Part shown: positions 11,080 through 22,663 of the stretch, piece by piece | Position numbering within the stretch: position 1 is the stretch's first letter | Layout: each line of letters begins with the position of its first letter | Source: Xiphydria camelus | Taxonomy: Eukaryota; Arthropoda; Insecta; Hymenoptera; Xiphydriidae | Length of the DNA: 64,000 bases | Assembly: GCA_963678675.1 (NCBI GenBank) | Contig: OY783200.1 | Span: 5,034,501-5,098,500 of the forward strand | Direction of reading: 5' to 3' | Program-made: the position numbers and the translations under genes | The notes under the pieces: generated by a model | Databases searched by the model: none | Told to the model about the DNA's origin: nothing | What the model saw: the letters and a program-made list of their open reading frames with translations, nothing else

Positions 11080-11760
11080 GTCACTGCTGTTACACTACTT
11101 CATGTCGCCGTTGAATTTGCTCTTCGGTGAAGTGCGTCGTGTGTTCTTCGCTGGAAAACGTGTACACGCGGCGGACCGGTATACCGGGGGGCATTTCCCG
11201 TCATATTTCGCGCGGGCGTCTCCCGATGAATTAACGCGGCGCGGGCCCCGGCGAAAGCGATAACGCTCACCGCTTAACGAGCTATTTATCGCGGCATAAA
11301 TTTTCCGCTCCTTCGCTTCGCGCGGGCAATAATAACTTTTACAAAGGATCGCGGCTACGCGGGCATTCGTTGCCAGACGCGCGAAGTTTGACGGGTTAAT
11401 TCCGCGCAAAGAGTTTCCCCCGGCGGATGCAATTATTGCACAGTGGGAGTAATCCGCGCGCGGTCAGGCGCGGAGGAGCGAACGATCGAGCTGGTCGTCG
11501 ACTCGCCCGCGCGTCGATCGAGCGCGCCCGGTGGTGTCGCGTCTGAGAAGTTTTCAGCGCAGCTTCGAGTTTCCGCGGTCGTCAAATTTTATTAGCCCCA
11601 CTTCGGGCTGGTCGTGGATTCCTATCGCGTCACGCGGCTTAATCACCCCCTATATACATATATAATAGATCCTAGACGGGTCCTGCGCCCTATCTACCCG
11701 TCGTCCCACCTGGAAAGGCTGCTGTGCTTCGCTGTGGACGACTAATCTTCAGTGCGCGAT
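11080..11760. other. GC-rich unique DNA, no gene seen
   Basis: CpG-rich. A 104-codon minus-strand frame at 11095-11409 has no family motif and no convincing splice context. Confidence 0.5.
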
Positions 11761-11989
11761 GGGAAAGCGCGGCTCTTCGTTCGAAACGTGCCTCGTTGAC
11801 GAAAAAAAGTACGAGATAACTTGCTTCTTTGGACAATGGACACATCGGTTTTTCCGACGAGATTGATCGTAGGTTTCACAGTATGTCTCCCCTGGTGGAA
11901 ACATTTCTTTAACAAATATATAGAAAACTCGGACTTTTGCGGACTCTATGTAGTAACCCGGAACACTTTCAGACATTTTTGGGGAAGTA

Positions 11990-12990
11990 TTAGTGAACAT
12001 ATCTGATAAATACTGATAGATGGCTGGGAAAATCTGTAAAATTCTGCACAATTTCGGAAAAATTCTAAAAATGTCTGTTTTTACAGTAATTATAAATTTT
12101 TTAAAATTGATTGAATTTCAAAATTGGTGAGAAATTTTTCAGATGTTCGTCTGAGTACCTACTAGATTTTTTTATTTTTTATACATAAAAGAAAAATGGA
12201 TATTTTTGGACATTTCTCTGACTTTCTCTGAGAAACTGATAAGTACATCGCTGAAAATTTTTGAAAATGTTCCAATTACTACGAAAAGTCAGAAAAAATC
12301 AGTTTTTCAGAAATTTGTTATAAACATTTTTTCACCAGGGCTCTATTCCCCTTTATTCCGATATTTTTCTGAGTTTCCCCCTTTTCACCTTAAAACTCAC
12401 GATTTTTCCCTTTTCCCCTATAATTTGATATATTTTCATTAAATCTATTTATTATTCAGTTTCTCAGTTGAATTTTCCTGATGGAAAAAATTCTTTAATA
12501 AATTTCCGAAAGAATCTAAGATCTCGACTTTTCCCTGACTGTAGTAATTGGAACATTTTTTTACATTTTCAGAGAAGCATCAGAGTTTTTCAGAGAATGT
12601 CAGAGAAACGTCCAGGAATATCGATTTTTCTTTCACGCATAAAATCTTTTCTAAAAAATTCTGATAAACGCAGATAAATATCTGACGAAATTCTGAAAAA
12701 TTCTAAAAAATTTCTGACCAACTGAATTTTCATCCTCTTCTGAAAACTTATAATTTCCATAGAAATACATACAGAAATTTTCAGAACTTCAAACATTTTG
12801 CAAAATATTACACATTATTCTAGACATCTGTCAGTTTTTATTAGACTTTTTCAGAAAAGTTTTTATGCACGAAAGAAAAGTAGACAATGTTCGACATTTC
12901 TCTAACACGGACAAATTCGGATACTTCCAAGAGAGACAGAAAAACTTCGAGCTTTCCAGAAATTAGTTAAAGAATATTTTCCATCAGAGT
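11990..12990. mobile_element. CAGAAAAAGTCAG-family foldback elements, cluster
   Basis: At least three pieces in alternating orientation: about 11990-12350 (plus), 12465-12790 (minus) and 12795-12990 (plus). Shared landmarks are GAAAAATGGATATTTTTGGA, CATTTCTCTGACTTTCTCTG, AATGTTCCAATTACTACG, CAGAAAAAATCAGTTTTTC, and ends of the type TTTTTCCATCAGGG. 13000-13430 is AT-rich with nothing recognisable. Confidence 0.75.
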
Positions 12991-13432
12991 TGTTTCATCT
13001 CGTTCACGATTATGTGAATAGGATTAAAATGGCCATTTTTTTTTACTAAAATAATATAACTCCTACATTATCTACCTGCGTCGATATTTCGTTTAAAATA
13101 TAATAACCTAGTTGAATTAATGTTTCTTATCAGAAACTTGATTCGACAAACGGTCTCTTTTCCTTAAATCGAATTATGATATTCAGATTTAAGTTACGTA
13201 ACATAATATATAAATTTAAAAGTTGCGAAAGCATCCTTCGTTCACTTAATAAATATTGGTATTTCATTATGTACCTTAAAAATCGTTAATTTTGTTAACT
13301 TTCGTTTATAATCTTTATAAGAATTCCTTTTCGGATAAAAATTGTAGATACTATTTTTTGCTAAAATTTCCTCCTACTTCCCCTGAAATGAAATAAATAG
13401 GGGCTCTCTCTGCGAAGCCTGCGCTCGCTTAC

Positions 13433-13742
13433 CTTGTGCTGTTGTGTGGGCGCCGGATCCGTGGCGAGGAGTTGTTTCAGGGCGGTGTGACCGTGGCCGT
13501 TTTGCGTGACCGTCGCCGTCGCGCCCGGGGTGCTCGGCGTGCTGGGATTGCTACCGGGTGTATTGGGCGTGTGGGGCCCGGTCGTCGGGCTGCTCGGGCT
13601 GACACTCTCGTTCACTTTGCTGCCCGCGTGGTGATTCTCCGTGTGCCTCCGCAGGCTCCTCGCGTCGCAGTACGACTTGCCGCAGCCCTCCGCCTTGCAC
13701 TCGTAGGGCTTTTTGTTCCGATGCGTCAGCATGTGGCCGTTT
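13433..13742 (-). CDS. Zinc-finger gene, exon C (end of finger 2, finger 3, Ser/Thr/Pro tail)
   Basis: Exon of 310 nt. Acceptor CGCTTGCAG ends at 13743 and donor AAG|GTAAGC starts at 13432. One base completes the Leu codon from exon B, and 103 codons follow. Residues NGHMLTH give the histidines of finger 2. Finger 3 is the wider form C-x4-C-x12-H-x4-H (YECKAEGCGKSYCDARSLRRH..). After it comes a low-complexity tail rich in S, P, T, N and G (VSPSSPTTGPHTPNTPGS), then NGHGHTALKQLL and QQHK. The three-finger layout, with a C-x4-C third finger, recalls the ZNF541-type vertebrate finger block, but I cannot confirm orthology and give no symbol. A good donor means the protein continues in an exon not recognised downstream. 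Confidence 0.88.
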
Positions 13743-14399
13743 CTGCAAGCGATAGGAACGAGGTGACGCGCTGCTGGTACCGGTATAGCGAGAGGGTGCT
13801 GTAGTCCCGCATCGCGGGTCGTATAGGTTACGCCGGCCACGCGATACGGTCGCACGTCGGTTTACCCGACGATTAGCTTCGCGTGGAAATAATTGCTTTT
13901 GGGTATTGGAACGATCGGCAGCGATCGTTGGTCAATCTCACCGTTTCTTATCCTGGGTTTATTACAAAAATCAGATATGTCCGAGAAATAAATTTTCCAC
14001 AAAGCAAACGAAAACGAGAGAGAGTTGGACTTATATTATTTTTGCAGAATTTGGTTTATTTTGGTCAATTATATTTGGAGACTTGTACGCTTTTTGGTGA
14101 AGTAACGATGCGCATAAAATTCGGCATGTCGATAACTATATTACGACAAAATAAAATAATAAACGATTATTTGGACTTGTCTGGTATTTGCAATAAACCC
14201 TTCATATTGTACGGTGGACTATGGAAAAGTACCGCGAATTAACGCTAAAAATCTAGGCGAATATGTAGCGTTTCCATGGGAAGGTATGGGAAGTGTCTGA
14301 AGACACTTTTTTAGTATTACGTAATTATAAGTAGATTCGCATGGTTCGCGAAAAACGTATAAATGAGCGCAAAGTAACAATAACTTTAAGATTCGGTGA

Positions 14400-14672
14400 A
14401 TTCTTGAAAATTTATAATTGCTGAAATACATAGACATTTTCAGAATTTTTCAGAGATCTTGTGGAATTTTACAGATTTTTTCAGATATACATATGTCAGT
14501 TTGTATTAGGCTTTCTCAGAAAAGTTTTTTGCGGGCAAAAGAAAAATGGATATTCTTGGACACTTCTCTGTCTTGTCCTCTGACAAACTCTGATACTTCC
14601 TTCAAAATGATCCAATTATTACGAGGTCAGAAAAAATCAGTTTTCTAAAAATTTTTTAGACACTTTTCCATC
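14400..14672. mobile_element. CAGAAAAAGTCAG-family element, single copy
   Basis: Landmarks AGAAAAATGGATATTCTTGG, CAAACTCTGATACTTCC and GGTCAGAAAAAATCAG match the 12 kb cluster. It ends near ACACTTTTCCATCTAGG. Confidence 0.75.
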
Positions 14673-15082
14673 TAGGTATATAATTTATTAAAACTATGCG
14701 AAGCAATATAAAAATGTGTATAGTTTATCCTCCAATGGTTAATTGTAAATAGTCATAGGAACGTATACATTTCGTGGAAAAATACGTCAAATAACGCGAC
14801 TCTTCAAAGAATTGGTAATTTTACGTAGACAGATGTATACTAATATTGAAAATTGGCACTTCAAATTTTTATAAGTATATGTTAATCTATAGAATTTTCT
14901 CAATGACTACGGTTTTCTGCACTTTTCCGTCGTAGATTGCAAGACATAAAACTTTGTAATTCTGCATAGTTCATCGTACAATTTTTTTCCATCAGGGTTC
15001 TGTTCGGCAGGATGAAAAGGAAAGCCGTTCGAACTTCGATATTTGGCAGGAAACGCGATTCGGGAAGCGCCGAATGTATTTT

Positions 15083-15512
15083 TCCTGTTGAAAAAGTATC
15101 ACAGATTCTCATAGATTCTCATAGAAAACTTGTAAAAATCCTACAAAGTCCCCATGGGAATTTTATGCGCTTTGGCATAGCAATTCCGGATACCCACTGA
15201 TATAAATGTGAGAGGGATGAATAAGAATGTATTGGATTCTCTGTGTATCTGTAGAAACAAATACAATTTTTTAAGGATCCGTTAGTAATTACGAATAGAA
15301 TGGCTGTACGGGTCTTTATTTTCTTTATGGGATTTTACTCATTTTAACGGATACATATAAAATTGGGTAAATCCCCATTCATTATCTCAGGTACACACAG
15401 AATCCCATGAATTCCTATTAATTCCTGTCAAACTTTTCTACTGAATATTTGGAATTGCTGCATCCGAAGCACATCAGATTCCCATAGAAACTGTCTATGG
15501 GAATCTATGGGG
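15083..15512. mobile_element. CCCTATTGAAAA-family MITE, near-complete copy
   Basis: Runs from CACAGATTCTCATAGATTCT, through CGGATACCCACTGATA and AGAGGGATGAATAAGAATGT, to CATAGAAACTGTCTATGGGA. Non-coding. The next copy begins about 20 bases further on. Confidence 0.8.
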
Positions 15513-15532
15513 ACCAAGACACTGTCCTGAAA

Positions 15533-15985
15533 ATCCCCCTATTTTGAAAACATACTATAGATTCTCAAAGATTCCCATATCGAACTTGTAAAAATCCCCT
15601 AGAATCCCCATGGAAATTTGATGTGTTTCCAATACAATAATTCCAGATACTAACTGATAAAATTCTGAGAGGGATGAATAAGAATCTATTTGATTCCATG
15701 CGTACCTACGTGTAAAACCAAATAAAATCTTGCAATATTCTATTATTAATTACGAATAGAACAGCGCGTAATAGGTCCTTATTTTCTTTATGAGATTTTA
15801 TTCGTTTCTTCGGATGTACACAAAATTAAGTACCTACATATGAATCCCCATTTATCACCTCATTTACACAGCGAATCCCATGAATTCCTGTTCGTCCTTC
15901 CAAAACTTTCCCAGTGCATATCTAGAATTGCCGTATCAGATTCCCATAAAAATCATCCATAGGAACCCATGCAATCTTTTCAACA
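15533..15985. mobile_element. CCCTATTGAAAA-family MITE, second copy in same orientation
   Basis: Begins CCCCCTATTTTGAAAACAT and repeats the same order of landmarks (CATATCGAACTTGTAAAAAT, GAGAGGGATGAATAAGAATC), ending near CAATCTTTTCAACAGG. The pair forms a head-to-tail doublet. Confidence 0.8.
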
Positions 15986-15999
15986 GGCTCACGCGGAAA

Positions 16000-16985
16000 C
16001 ACAAAACTGTGGCCGATCCGCTCGGACTCTGGAACCCCTGGATAAAACCTTGAATCGCCGCTTGTCCTCATGAACCTTCTCATCCACGCTCTTTCTCTCT
16101 CTCCTACATCCGAGTCGGGTTAATCGTGAGAAAATTGACATCGGAATCATCTCCTTTTATCCAGGGAGACGCGCATCGAGAGCCGCCGACCCCCCGACTT
16201 CAAAACGACCGACGATAACGCGTTATCCCGAAACTTGGAATTTCTCAATGGCCCCAACGAGAGCAGCGCCTCGCCGACTCTCCTATCCGCTATCGACGTC
16301 GGAGGCGGAGAGATCTCGAACTCCGCGGGGCGAGCCGGCGAATTTGAACGACCGGTGGAGTTTTACGGCGCGGACCGATATACGGAAGGATTTCTCCGGG
16401 CTGCAGCCCTCTCGCTCGCTCTCTCCTCCCCCCACGGCCATTCGCCCAGCCGTAAAGTTGGACCGCTCGCCGGGGGGGGGGGGGGGGGGCTGGAATGGGT
16501 TTAATTTGTAGAAGCTACTTCGCCGGAACTTTTAACGTACACGGGGTCCGAACTCCGGCCGCGGATATGGGAACTGTTACGGGATGAAGTAATGACACCC
16601 CGACGTGCCGGGCGCGCTAATAATCGAAGCTGAGGCGAGGGGGCGCGGCAGCTCTTGGAATTAAAAATGAAGGATCCCGGCCTCGGATCTTCGGGGGGAG
16701 AAAACGCGTTGATCCCGCGACGCGGATGGTGACAGCGGCGGTTAAAGACCGGCAGGGGAGGGGGAGGAATTGACGAGGGTGCGACTGACGCTTCGATGTT
16801 CGCGGGCGAACGGCTGCGGATCTCTTCGCGGACGACTTCTAAAATAAGATCCTTCGTCATCCTCTTCTCCGGCTCGTGATGCGACGCGGGGATAAAAATA
16901 ATCATCCCTGAAATACCTTCGGGGTGAGAAAACGTCCGTCAAGTATTATTGTGTTCACCACTCGTTAGATTGCTCTTTAGAAAAA
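16000..16985. other. GC-rich intronic DNA, no exon seen
   Basis: CpG-rich with a G18 run at 16472-16489. Open frames on both strands have no motif and no matching splice pair. Confidence 0.5.
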
Positions 16986-17039
16986 AGTTTACCCGTATCT
17001 TTGAAAGTAGAGAATTAACGAAATCAGTTATTTGTGTAA

Positions 17040-17543
17040 AATCGAGGCGGAAGAGTTCTGCGTAATTTGTGTGTAATCCATAATGTAGTTTTGGTCATAT
17101 ATGAACCAATGAAATGAATGGTATGAATTATATATGATTTCTCTATTAACCATGTAAGGACTATATATACAGATTTTTTGTAATTTTTGTATAACTCATA
17201 TCGTACATCCAGTTCAATACCGCCACAAGAGTGTAAATTATATAATTTTGAGTAAGAAGAAAATAAAAGAATGCTAGGTCGGATTTCAAAGGTCCATATA
17301 TGCAAATATGGCATATTTTAAAACTTAATCACTTGTGTGGCTGTATTTCTTTTTAAAGTCCAATATGTTGGCACTGCAATAATCGCCATAAAATCCAAAA
17401 TTAAAATTTTGCAGTTATGGCGGTATTAAACTGGATGTACGATATATAGTCCTTACATGGTTTATATAGAAATCATATATAAGCCATATATGACCAAAAC
17501 CATATATGGATTATATAGAAAATATATGGAATTTCTCCGCATG
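17040..17543. mobile_element. TATATG-rich foldback MITE interrupted by another MITE
   Basis: The outer element matches the TATATG family on both sides (GTAGTTTTGGTCATATATG at left, ATATATGACCAAAACC at right, end ATATGGAATTTCTCCGC). It is interrupted at about 17200-17443 by a different inverted-repeat element, so the outer copy is older. Confidence 0.8.
17202..17441. mobile_element. Nested MITE with CGTACATCCAGTT termini
   Basis: The left end CGTACATCCAGTTCAATACC and right end, inverse CGTACATCCAGTTTAATACC, pair over about 27 bases including the following GCCA. Inserted inside the TATATG foldback. It is 240 bp with no open frame, and perhaps a Tc1/mariner-type MITE. Confidence 0.8.
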
Positions 17544-17654
17544 GAAATACAAAAAGAAATTATTACTGAATAATAGAATTTCAAATGGAAATACGTTGAC
17601 AGTTTAATGTAAATGAATAATTAAATGAAAAAATATTTAGCAATCCAGGCAAAA

Positions 17655-17770
17655 AAGTTCTAAATATTTTCTATATAATGCAAATGTAGTTTTGTTCATA
17701 TACGGATCATATATATGATTTCTATATTAGGTAATCATATTACAAGGACATTAATCTATAGGTATATAGA
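17655..17770. mobile_element. TATATG-rich foldback MITE, fragment
   Basis: Begins GGCAAAAAAGTTCTAAATAT and runs through GTAGTTTTGTTCATATA and TGATTTCTATATTAG. The right half is missing. Confidence 0.6.
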
Positions 17771-18002
17771 TTATATAAACATAAGAGAAGCTAACAATTT
17801 AGCGATTTAGCCACTTAAATATGTGTAGAATTGCAGACTGGCTGATTCCTTATCTGTAGGTGGTCGGACAAATTCCAGCGCACTCGGATTTGCCTTTGAG
17901 TGAAGGAAACTTCTATGCTTATCGAAGCAAGACGGGAAGGGGAGAGGAGGGGAGGTAATTCATTATTTGGAGGTCCGTTATTTATAGGTTGTACTGTACA
18001 CC

Positions 18003-18243
18003 TAGGCAGAAAAGTTCTATATATTTTGTATATAATCTATATGTGGTTTTGACCATAATATGGATTATACATGATTTATATATTATAATAATCATATAAG
18101 GACTATATACAGATTTTCGAATATTTGTAAAATCTATAGGTATATTCCTTATATGGTTAATATAGAAACTATACCTGATATATATATATGACCAAAACCA
18201 TATATGGATTATATAGAAAATATGTAAAATTTTTCCACCTGAG
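18003..18243. mobile_element. TATATG-rich foldback MITE, complete copy
   Basis: The best copy of the family. It starts CTAGGCAGAAAAGTTCTATA, contains GTGGTTTTGACCATA, has a centre AGATTTTCGAATATTTG, then ATATGACCAAAACCATATA, and ends ATTTTTCCACCTGAG. The halves fold on each other over roughly 100 bases. Confidence 0.85.
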
Positions 18244-19120
18244 CATTTATAGATGACCTCAGAAGCAGATGAGTTGCTTATTGTGGAACTCGTCAAATAT
18301 ATTTTTATTTAACTATTTATTTATATTCCACCACCGCTTTACCACTGTACCTACTTTAATGAGTTTGCAGATAATTTCACCAATAACTTTGCAAAACAAA
18401 GATATCAACGTTTCATTATTTGCTGCAGTAAATTTTCCCATAAACATATCCCAGCTGAGACTCTCACGCAAACGTATTTGGCGCGAAACTCTATCAGGTT
18501 TCTTGACACAAAATCGAAAGGCGCGTGACAACCGCGCGCGTGGCCCTGATCCTCCGCCGGCTTACTCGTCCTCTTGCTTCTCGGACTTCCTCCTCCTCCT
18601 TTCTTCATCGTGGGGACGAAGCGCGTGTGTCAGAGGGAGAAACAGCGTCCAGCGCCCCGGAATAGAGTCTAAGCGGATCTCGAGTGAGGGACGCTCGACG
18701 AGCAGGGGATTTGGAGATCCGTCTCCGGAGAAAACAAAACGAGTCTAACCAGCCGGGACGAGGAGACGAAGAGAAATGGAAGGCGCGGGAGAGGGAGAGA
18801 GGGTGACCGCCATCGATTCCCCTTTATTCTCCCTTTCCCATTCCTGGAAGGAATTGAATCCTTAGTCTCCGTAGTACGCTTCCGCGGGTTCGCCACCTGC
18901 TGTTCTCTTATAGGTGCGCGTCGTCGGATTTGGCATTTCTCTCTCTATCTCCGCTCTTCTCGCGCGGCGATGACGAATGGCGAATCCTTTTCTCCGTACG
19001 TCCGTCCACGGAAAGACCGATATCAGTAAATTTTACTGTATGGAGTTGACGTGTTGTTGTGTTACATGGAGTTGACTTTTACGGGGGTTGTTTTTTTTGG
19101 GTGTTTGTAGATGCAATATT
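18244..19120. other. Mixed intronic DNA, GC-rich from 18480
   Basis: A 159-codon plus-strand frame at 18269-18748 starts in AT-rich DNA and ends in a Ser/Arg-rich GC-rich run. It has no motif, so I leave it out as a gene. Confidence 0.5.
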
Positions 19121-19124
19121 TATA

Positions 19125-19522
19125 GGGTAAACCACCCAGTTATTGGACACCTTGTAGTTATTGGACAGTCTGATTTATGTAAATAAATAAAAACAAGATT
19201 CCTAGTTTTTACTTAAATAAATATCATCAAAAACCGTACCTGGCTTATTGATTGTTGACTGTCTAATTACTGGATTGAGTATTTCCAAAAAGTAAGAACA
19301 CTGTCCAATAACTAAGTTTTTTGACTTTATCCCAGTTTTTTATTGTTAAAAATGATATTCTGTCCAATTTAAAATTGTAAGTTATACTAGAATGTAAAGA
19401 CAATATATTTTCAATTTTTTGAAACAAGCCACCATTCATATCTCTAGGTAGAAAAATATCTTTTTAACACGGTCTCAAATGTTGTAAAATGCTTAAGTGT
19501 CCGATAACTGGGTGGTCTACCC
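19125..19522. mobile_element. TA-flanked MITE with CACCCAGTTATTGGACAC termini
   Basis: 398 bp flanked by TA. The left end GGGTAAACCACCCAGTTATT and right end (inverse GGGTAGACCACCCAGTTATC) pair. The core motif AGTTATTGGACA, in either orientation, recurs about four more times inside (19157, 19257, 19301, 19360). A second copy lies at 40073-40464 in the opposite orientation. Confidence 0.9.
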
Positions 19523-19792
19523 TATATAATTTTTGTTGGTTTAATCTGTTCTGTTGGTTTGATCAGTAGCTAAATCAACTTGCAATATGGTCCATAAAAT
19601 AATGTCCTGAACCTTTTTTCACATAATTGACATTACCGTACAGTAATATTATTGATCTAATTTTCTGATTAATTTAACCACAGTGCATGACGATCAAAAA
19701 CTGTAATCTTATCATTAGTATAATAACGCAACGAAAGTTATTTCGACTGCATTCAACGGTTGTGTTTAATCGCAAATATGATAGATACTAGC

Positions 19793-20335
19793 AACCAGGA
19801 AAATTTATCCCGATGGAGAAATTTCTCTATGAAATTTCTGAAAAACTGAGATATTTTTACTGTTTTCTGACTTTATATATAGCAATGGGAACGATTTCAG
19901 AAATTTTGAGAGAAGTATCAAAGTTGTTCGGAGAAAGTCAGAGAAATATCCAGAAATAAATTTTTCTTTCACGTGTAAAAACTTTTATAAAAAATTCTGG
20001 TAAACTCAGACAGATGTCTGACAAAATTCTGACAAATTCTGGAACATTTCTGACCCACTTTGAAATATGGTTATTTTTCGAAAATTTATCATTTCTGTAT
20101 AGGAATTTTTAGAATTTTTTTGAAATTTTGTCAATGTTTATTAGACTTTTTCAGAAAAGTTTTCGTGTGCTTGTAAGAAAAATATTTTTTGACATTTCTC
20201 CGGCTTTCTCTGACAAACTCTGACACTTCCCTGAAAGTGTCAGAAAATGGTTCAATTAAGTATCTACTACCGAAAGTCGGTAAAAATCAGTTTATCAGAA
20301 ATTTGTTAGAGAAATTTTTTCATCAAGACAACCTT
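19793..20335. mobile_element. CAGAAAAAGTCAG-family foldback, complete
   Basis: Two inverted halves meet near 20060. The left end CCCGATGGAGAAATTTCTCT is the inverse of the right end AGAGAAATTTTTTCATCAAG. Each half has the cluster landmarks (GACATTTCTCCGGCTTTCTC; inverse at left). About 540 bp. It lies about 265 bp from the donor end of exon B (20601). Confidence 0.85.
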
Positions 20336-20600
20336 GCAATTATTATTGATTCCACCACCCGCTTTTCTCTCAGTGCGGTACCGGTTTTTCCGTATAAGAA
20401 ATCGGACGCGACGTCGTCGGATATCGCAAACCCACCGCCGCGCGAGTACGTCGCGCTCCGAACGGATACAGCGTTGCGGTTTAATTATAAAGGGAAGCCG
20501 TTGGGGGAACGTCTTGGAGTATCAGGCGAGCAAGGGCGGCAGGGAATCGCGCTATGTTCCTTAATTCCTAATTATGGAGAGACTGTAAGCGCCGACTCAC
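20336..20600. other. GC-rich intron end beside exon B
   Basis: CpG-rich intronic sequence immediately after the exon B donor on the minus strand. Plus-strand frames run through it into the exon as antisense shadows. Confidence 0.5.
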
Positions 20601-20719
20601 AAGTGGTCCTGCCGCTTGAACGCCTTCCCGCACATCGTGCAGACGTACTTCCGCTCGTCGCTGTGCGTCAGCTTGTGCTTCGTCAGCGCCGACGCGTTGT
20701 TGAACACCTTCCCGCATAC
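20601..20719 (-). CDS. Zinc-finger gene, internal exon B (C2H2 fingers 1 and 2)
   Basis: Internal exon of 119 nt. Acceptor TTCGCAG ends at 20720 and donor TT|GTGAGT starts at 20600. It encodes 39 residues plus two bases of a Leu codon completed by exon C. Finger 1 begins in exon A and reads C-x2-C-x12-H-x3-H ([17 protein letters not shown]). Finger 2 is [16 protein letters not shown].., with its histidines in exon C. The linker between fingers is SDERKYV rather than the canonical TGEKPY. Such fingers normally bind DNA in the nucleus. Codon use is strongly G/C at third positions, unlike the AT-rich intron around it. Conservation of residues in all fingers argues for a functional gene. Confidence 0.88.
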
Positions 20720-20726
20720 CTGCGAA

Positions 20727-21560
20727 CATAGAGAAGAAGACGACGTGACCGAGCTCTCGTAAGAATCCTGCGATCATTCTAGATCCTCCCCTCCTCCCCC
20801 CCCCCCTCCGAAATACGACGGCTACTCGCCATCGGGTTTATTATGCGTCGCGAACTATTTCAGGAACCCGAGGAGCCGAGAGGCACGGGAGCGAGAAACG
20901 GGGTTGCTCCATTAGTTCGATGGGGGAGAGGGACGGCGAGAGGGTGTGGGAATGGAGATGTGAAAGGATCTCCCTCTCTTTCCACCTCCTCCGAAATAGA
21001 CGCGCCGCGATTCGGATTCGCAGAATGTGGAAACTCTCAGGACACTCTCTCGCGGTGGATGGAGGCAGTGAGCCGCGCGCGCGGAGAAATATAGAGGCGC
21101 CCTCTGACGGGGAGAGAGCCAGACGGGAGATGTGTGTGGGAGAGAGAGGGACGAACGACGCGCGACCTTACCGGCTAATTCAATGGGAGTCGCCGCGTGT
21201 AACCGCGCTCGAGCAGAGACATAACGTTCTCCAACCCAACCCGTGGAAGCCTGGCCGGTGTTGCACCGCGCGCGCTGCGACAGACAATGCGTTCCCCGTC
21301 TACACCGATAATTGCGAGTTCCGACCCCCACCTCCCGCGCCTGCCAGTGCGCGTTTCCGGTTCCTCGCAGACACCGGCGCAAGAGCGTTATTACGGCGCG
21401 CCGTTGCGAGGATAATCGATGTCGCGTGGGACCGCCGCGTGGTTGTAGTACCGCTGGATTGAGGAAATACGAAGTGAACGACGAGACGCGCGAGTGTGGC
21501 GCGTGAGTAGGGTGGTACGAGATGAGACGATACGCGATCGTACACTTTGCCTTGGTAAAA
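20727..21560. other. GC-rich intronic DNA with C11 tract
   Basis: CpG-rich stretch upstream of the exon B acceptor, with a pyrimidine-rich C run at 20796-20806 that could serve as part of the polypyrimidine context. Overlapping open frames up to 180 codons have no motif. Confidence 0.5.
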
Positions 21561-21984
21561 ATGTGGTAGACGGATTTTGTGAGGAATCGTGAGATATTAT
21601 GAATTGTTATGCAAGTGTGAACATTTGAAGGAATATGGCAAATTCTTGAAAAATTGTGGTGATAAATTTAGAGAAATTCTATCAGCTTTTGGCGGTTTTC
21701 GCAGACACGTTTTTTGACAGAATCTATTAAATTTCTGTCAAGTACTGTTAGACTTTTTCAAAGGTTCTTAGTATAATTTGTTGAGAATTGTAAGAAATTG
21801 GTTTCATGAAATATTGCGAATTATGTCAAGTACTGGCGGATTATCTAGTAGGTAATTGATGTTATCAACACCAAGTATGACAGATTTTCATAAGATTTGA
21901 TATTGTTTTAATGAATAAAATCGGATGGAATCTGAGATATTTTGTTCCGTATCGCCATTGAGAAAGAAGCGAATTACATCGGAA

Positions 21985-22225
21985 TTTCTTGAATTATTTT
22001 CAACTGTTGCACACATCTTTTCAGATATTTGTCAGTGTTTATTGAAATTTCCCAGAAAAGTTTTTTTACATGAAAGAAAAATGGATATTTCCGGACATTT
22101 CTCTGGTTTTCTCTGAAAAACTCTGATACTTCCTTGACAATGTCTGAAAATGTTCCAATTATAAGAGTAAGTCAGAAAAAGTCAGTTTTTTAGAAATTTG
22201 TTGTAGAAATTTTTCCATCACGGAG
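21985..22225. mobile_element. CAGAAAAAGTCAG-family element, single half
   Basis: Landmarks ATTTGTCAGTGTTTATTG, GAAAAATGGATATTTCCGGA, AATGTTCCAATTATAAG and the end TTTTTCCATCACGG match one half of the foldback at 19793-20335. Confidence 0.75.
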
Positions 22226-22249
22226 GTGAAAAAAGATTTTGGTCGAGTG

Positions 22250-22640
22250 GATTCAGGTTGTTCTTAAAGATAATTAAAAAAATCTGTAGGAATACCCATA
22301 CGATTGTCTATGGAAATCTGTTTTCGGAACACCAATTTCAGATTCCCACCTTTAAAAATTTGAGAAGGATAAATAGGTAGTTATAGAATTATATTCCGGA
22401 TAAGCAATAGGCATCAGTAGATAGATGTATGTTTTATCATACTTATGTAATTTTCCTTGTTTTTAGACTCACGGAGAGAATTCTATAAATACCTTTTTGC
22501 CCTTTTCAGATTTTTATAGACGAGTGTCTGAAATTATCGGATCAAAAGCACATTAAATTTTCGTGGAGAATCGTATATATGAGATTTCTATAGGTTTCTA
22601 CGGTATACTAGTTTATAAAATTCTAACAGAATTTCGAATA
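22250..22640. mobile_element. CCCTATTGAAAA-family MITE, strongly diverged
   Basis: GATTGTCTATGGAAATCTG, TTTGAGAAGGATAAATAGG, GAATTATATTCCGGATAAGC and AAATTATCGGATCAAAAGCA follow the family order with many changes. Confidence 0.5.
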
Positions 22641-22663
22641 TACCCACAGAAAACGAAACAAAC

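Larger units (their letters stand above)
13743..20600 (-). other. Intron between exons C and B
   Basis: A 6.86 kb intron bounded by GT (20600) and AG (13743). It holds two foldback copies of the CAGAAAAAGTCAG family, two CCCTATTGAAAA-type elements, a cluster of TATATG foldbacks, one TA-flanked MITE and GC-rich unique DNA at 16000-16950 and 18480-19000. 13750-14400 and 14680-15080 show nothing recognisable. No alternative exon was found. Confidence 0.75.

Noticed and set aside
11095..11409. Possible further zinc-finger gene exon downstream of exon C
   Set aside because: No cysteine-histidine spacing and no acceptor/donor pair in the needed phase.
20189..20731. 180-codon plus-strand frame over exon B
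   Set aside because: Runs from a foldback repeat into the antisense of a real zinc-finger exon.
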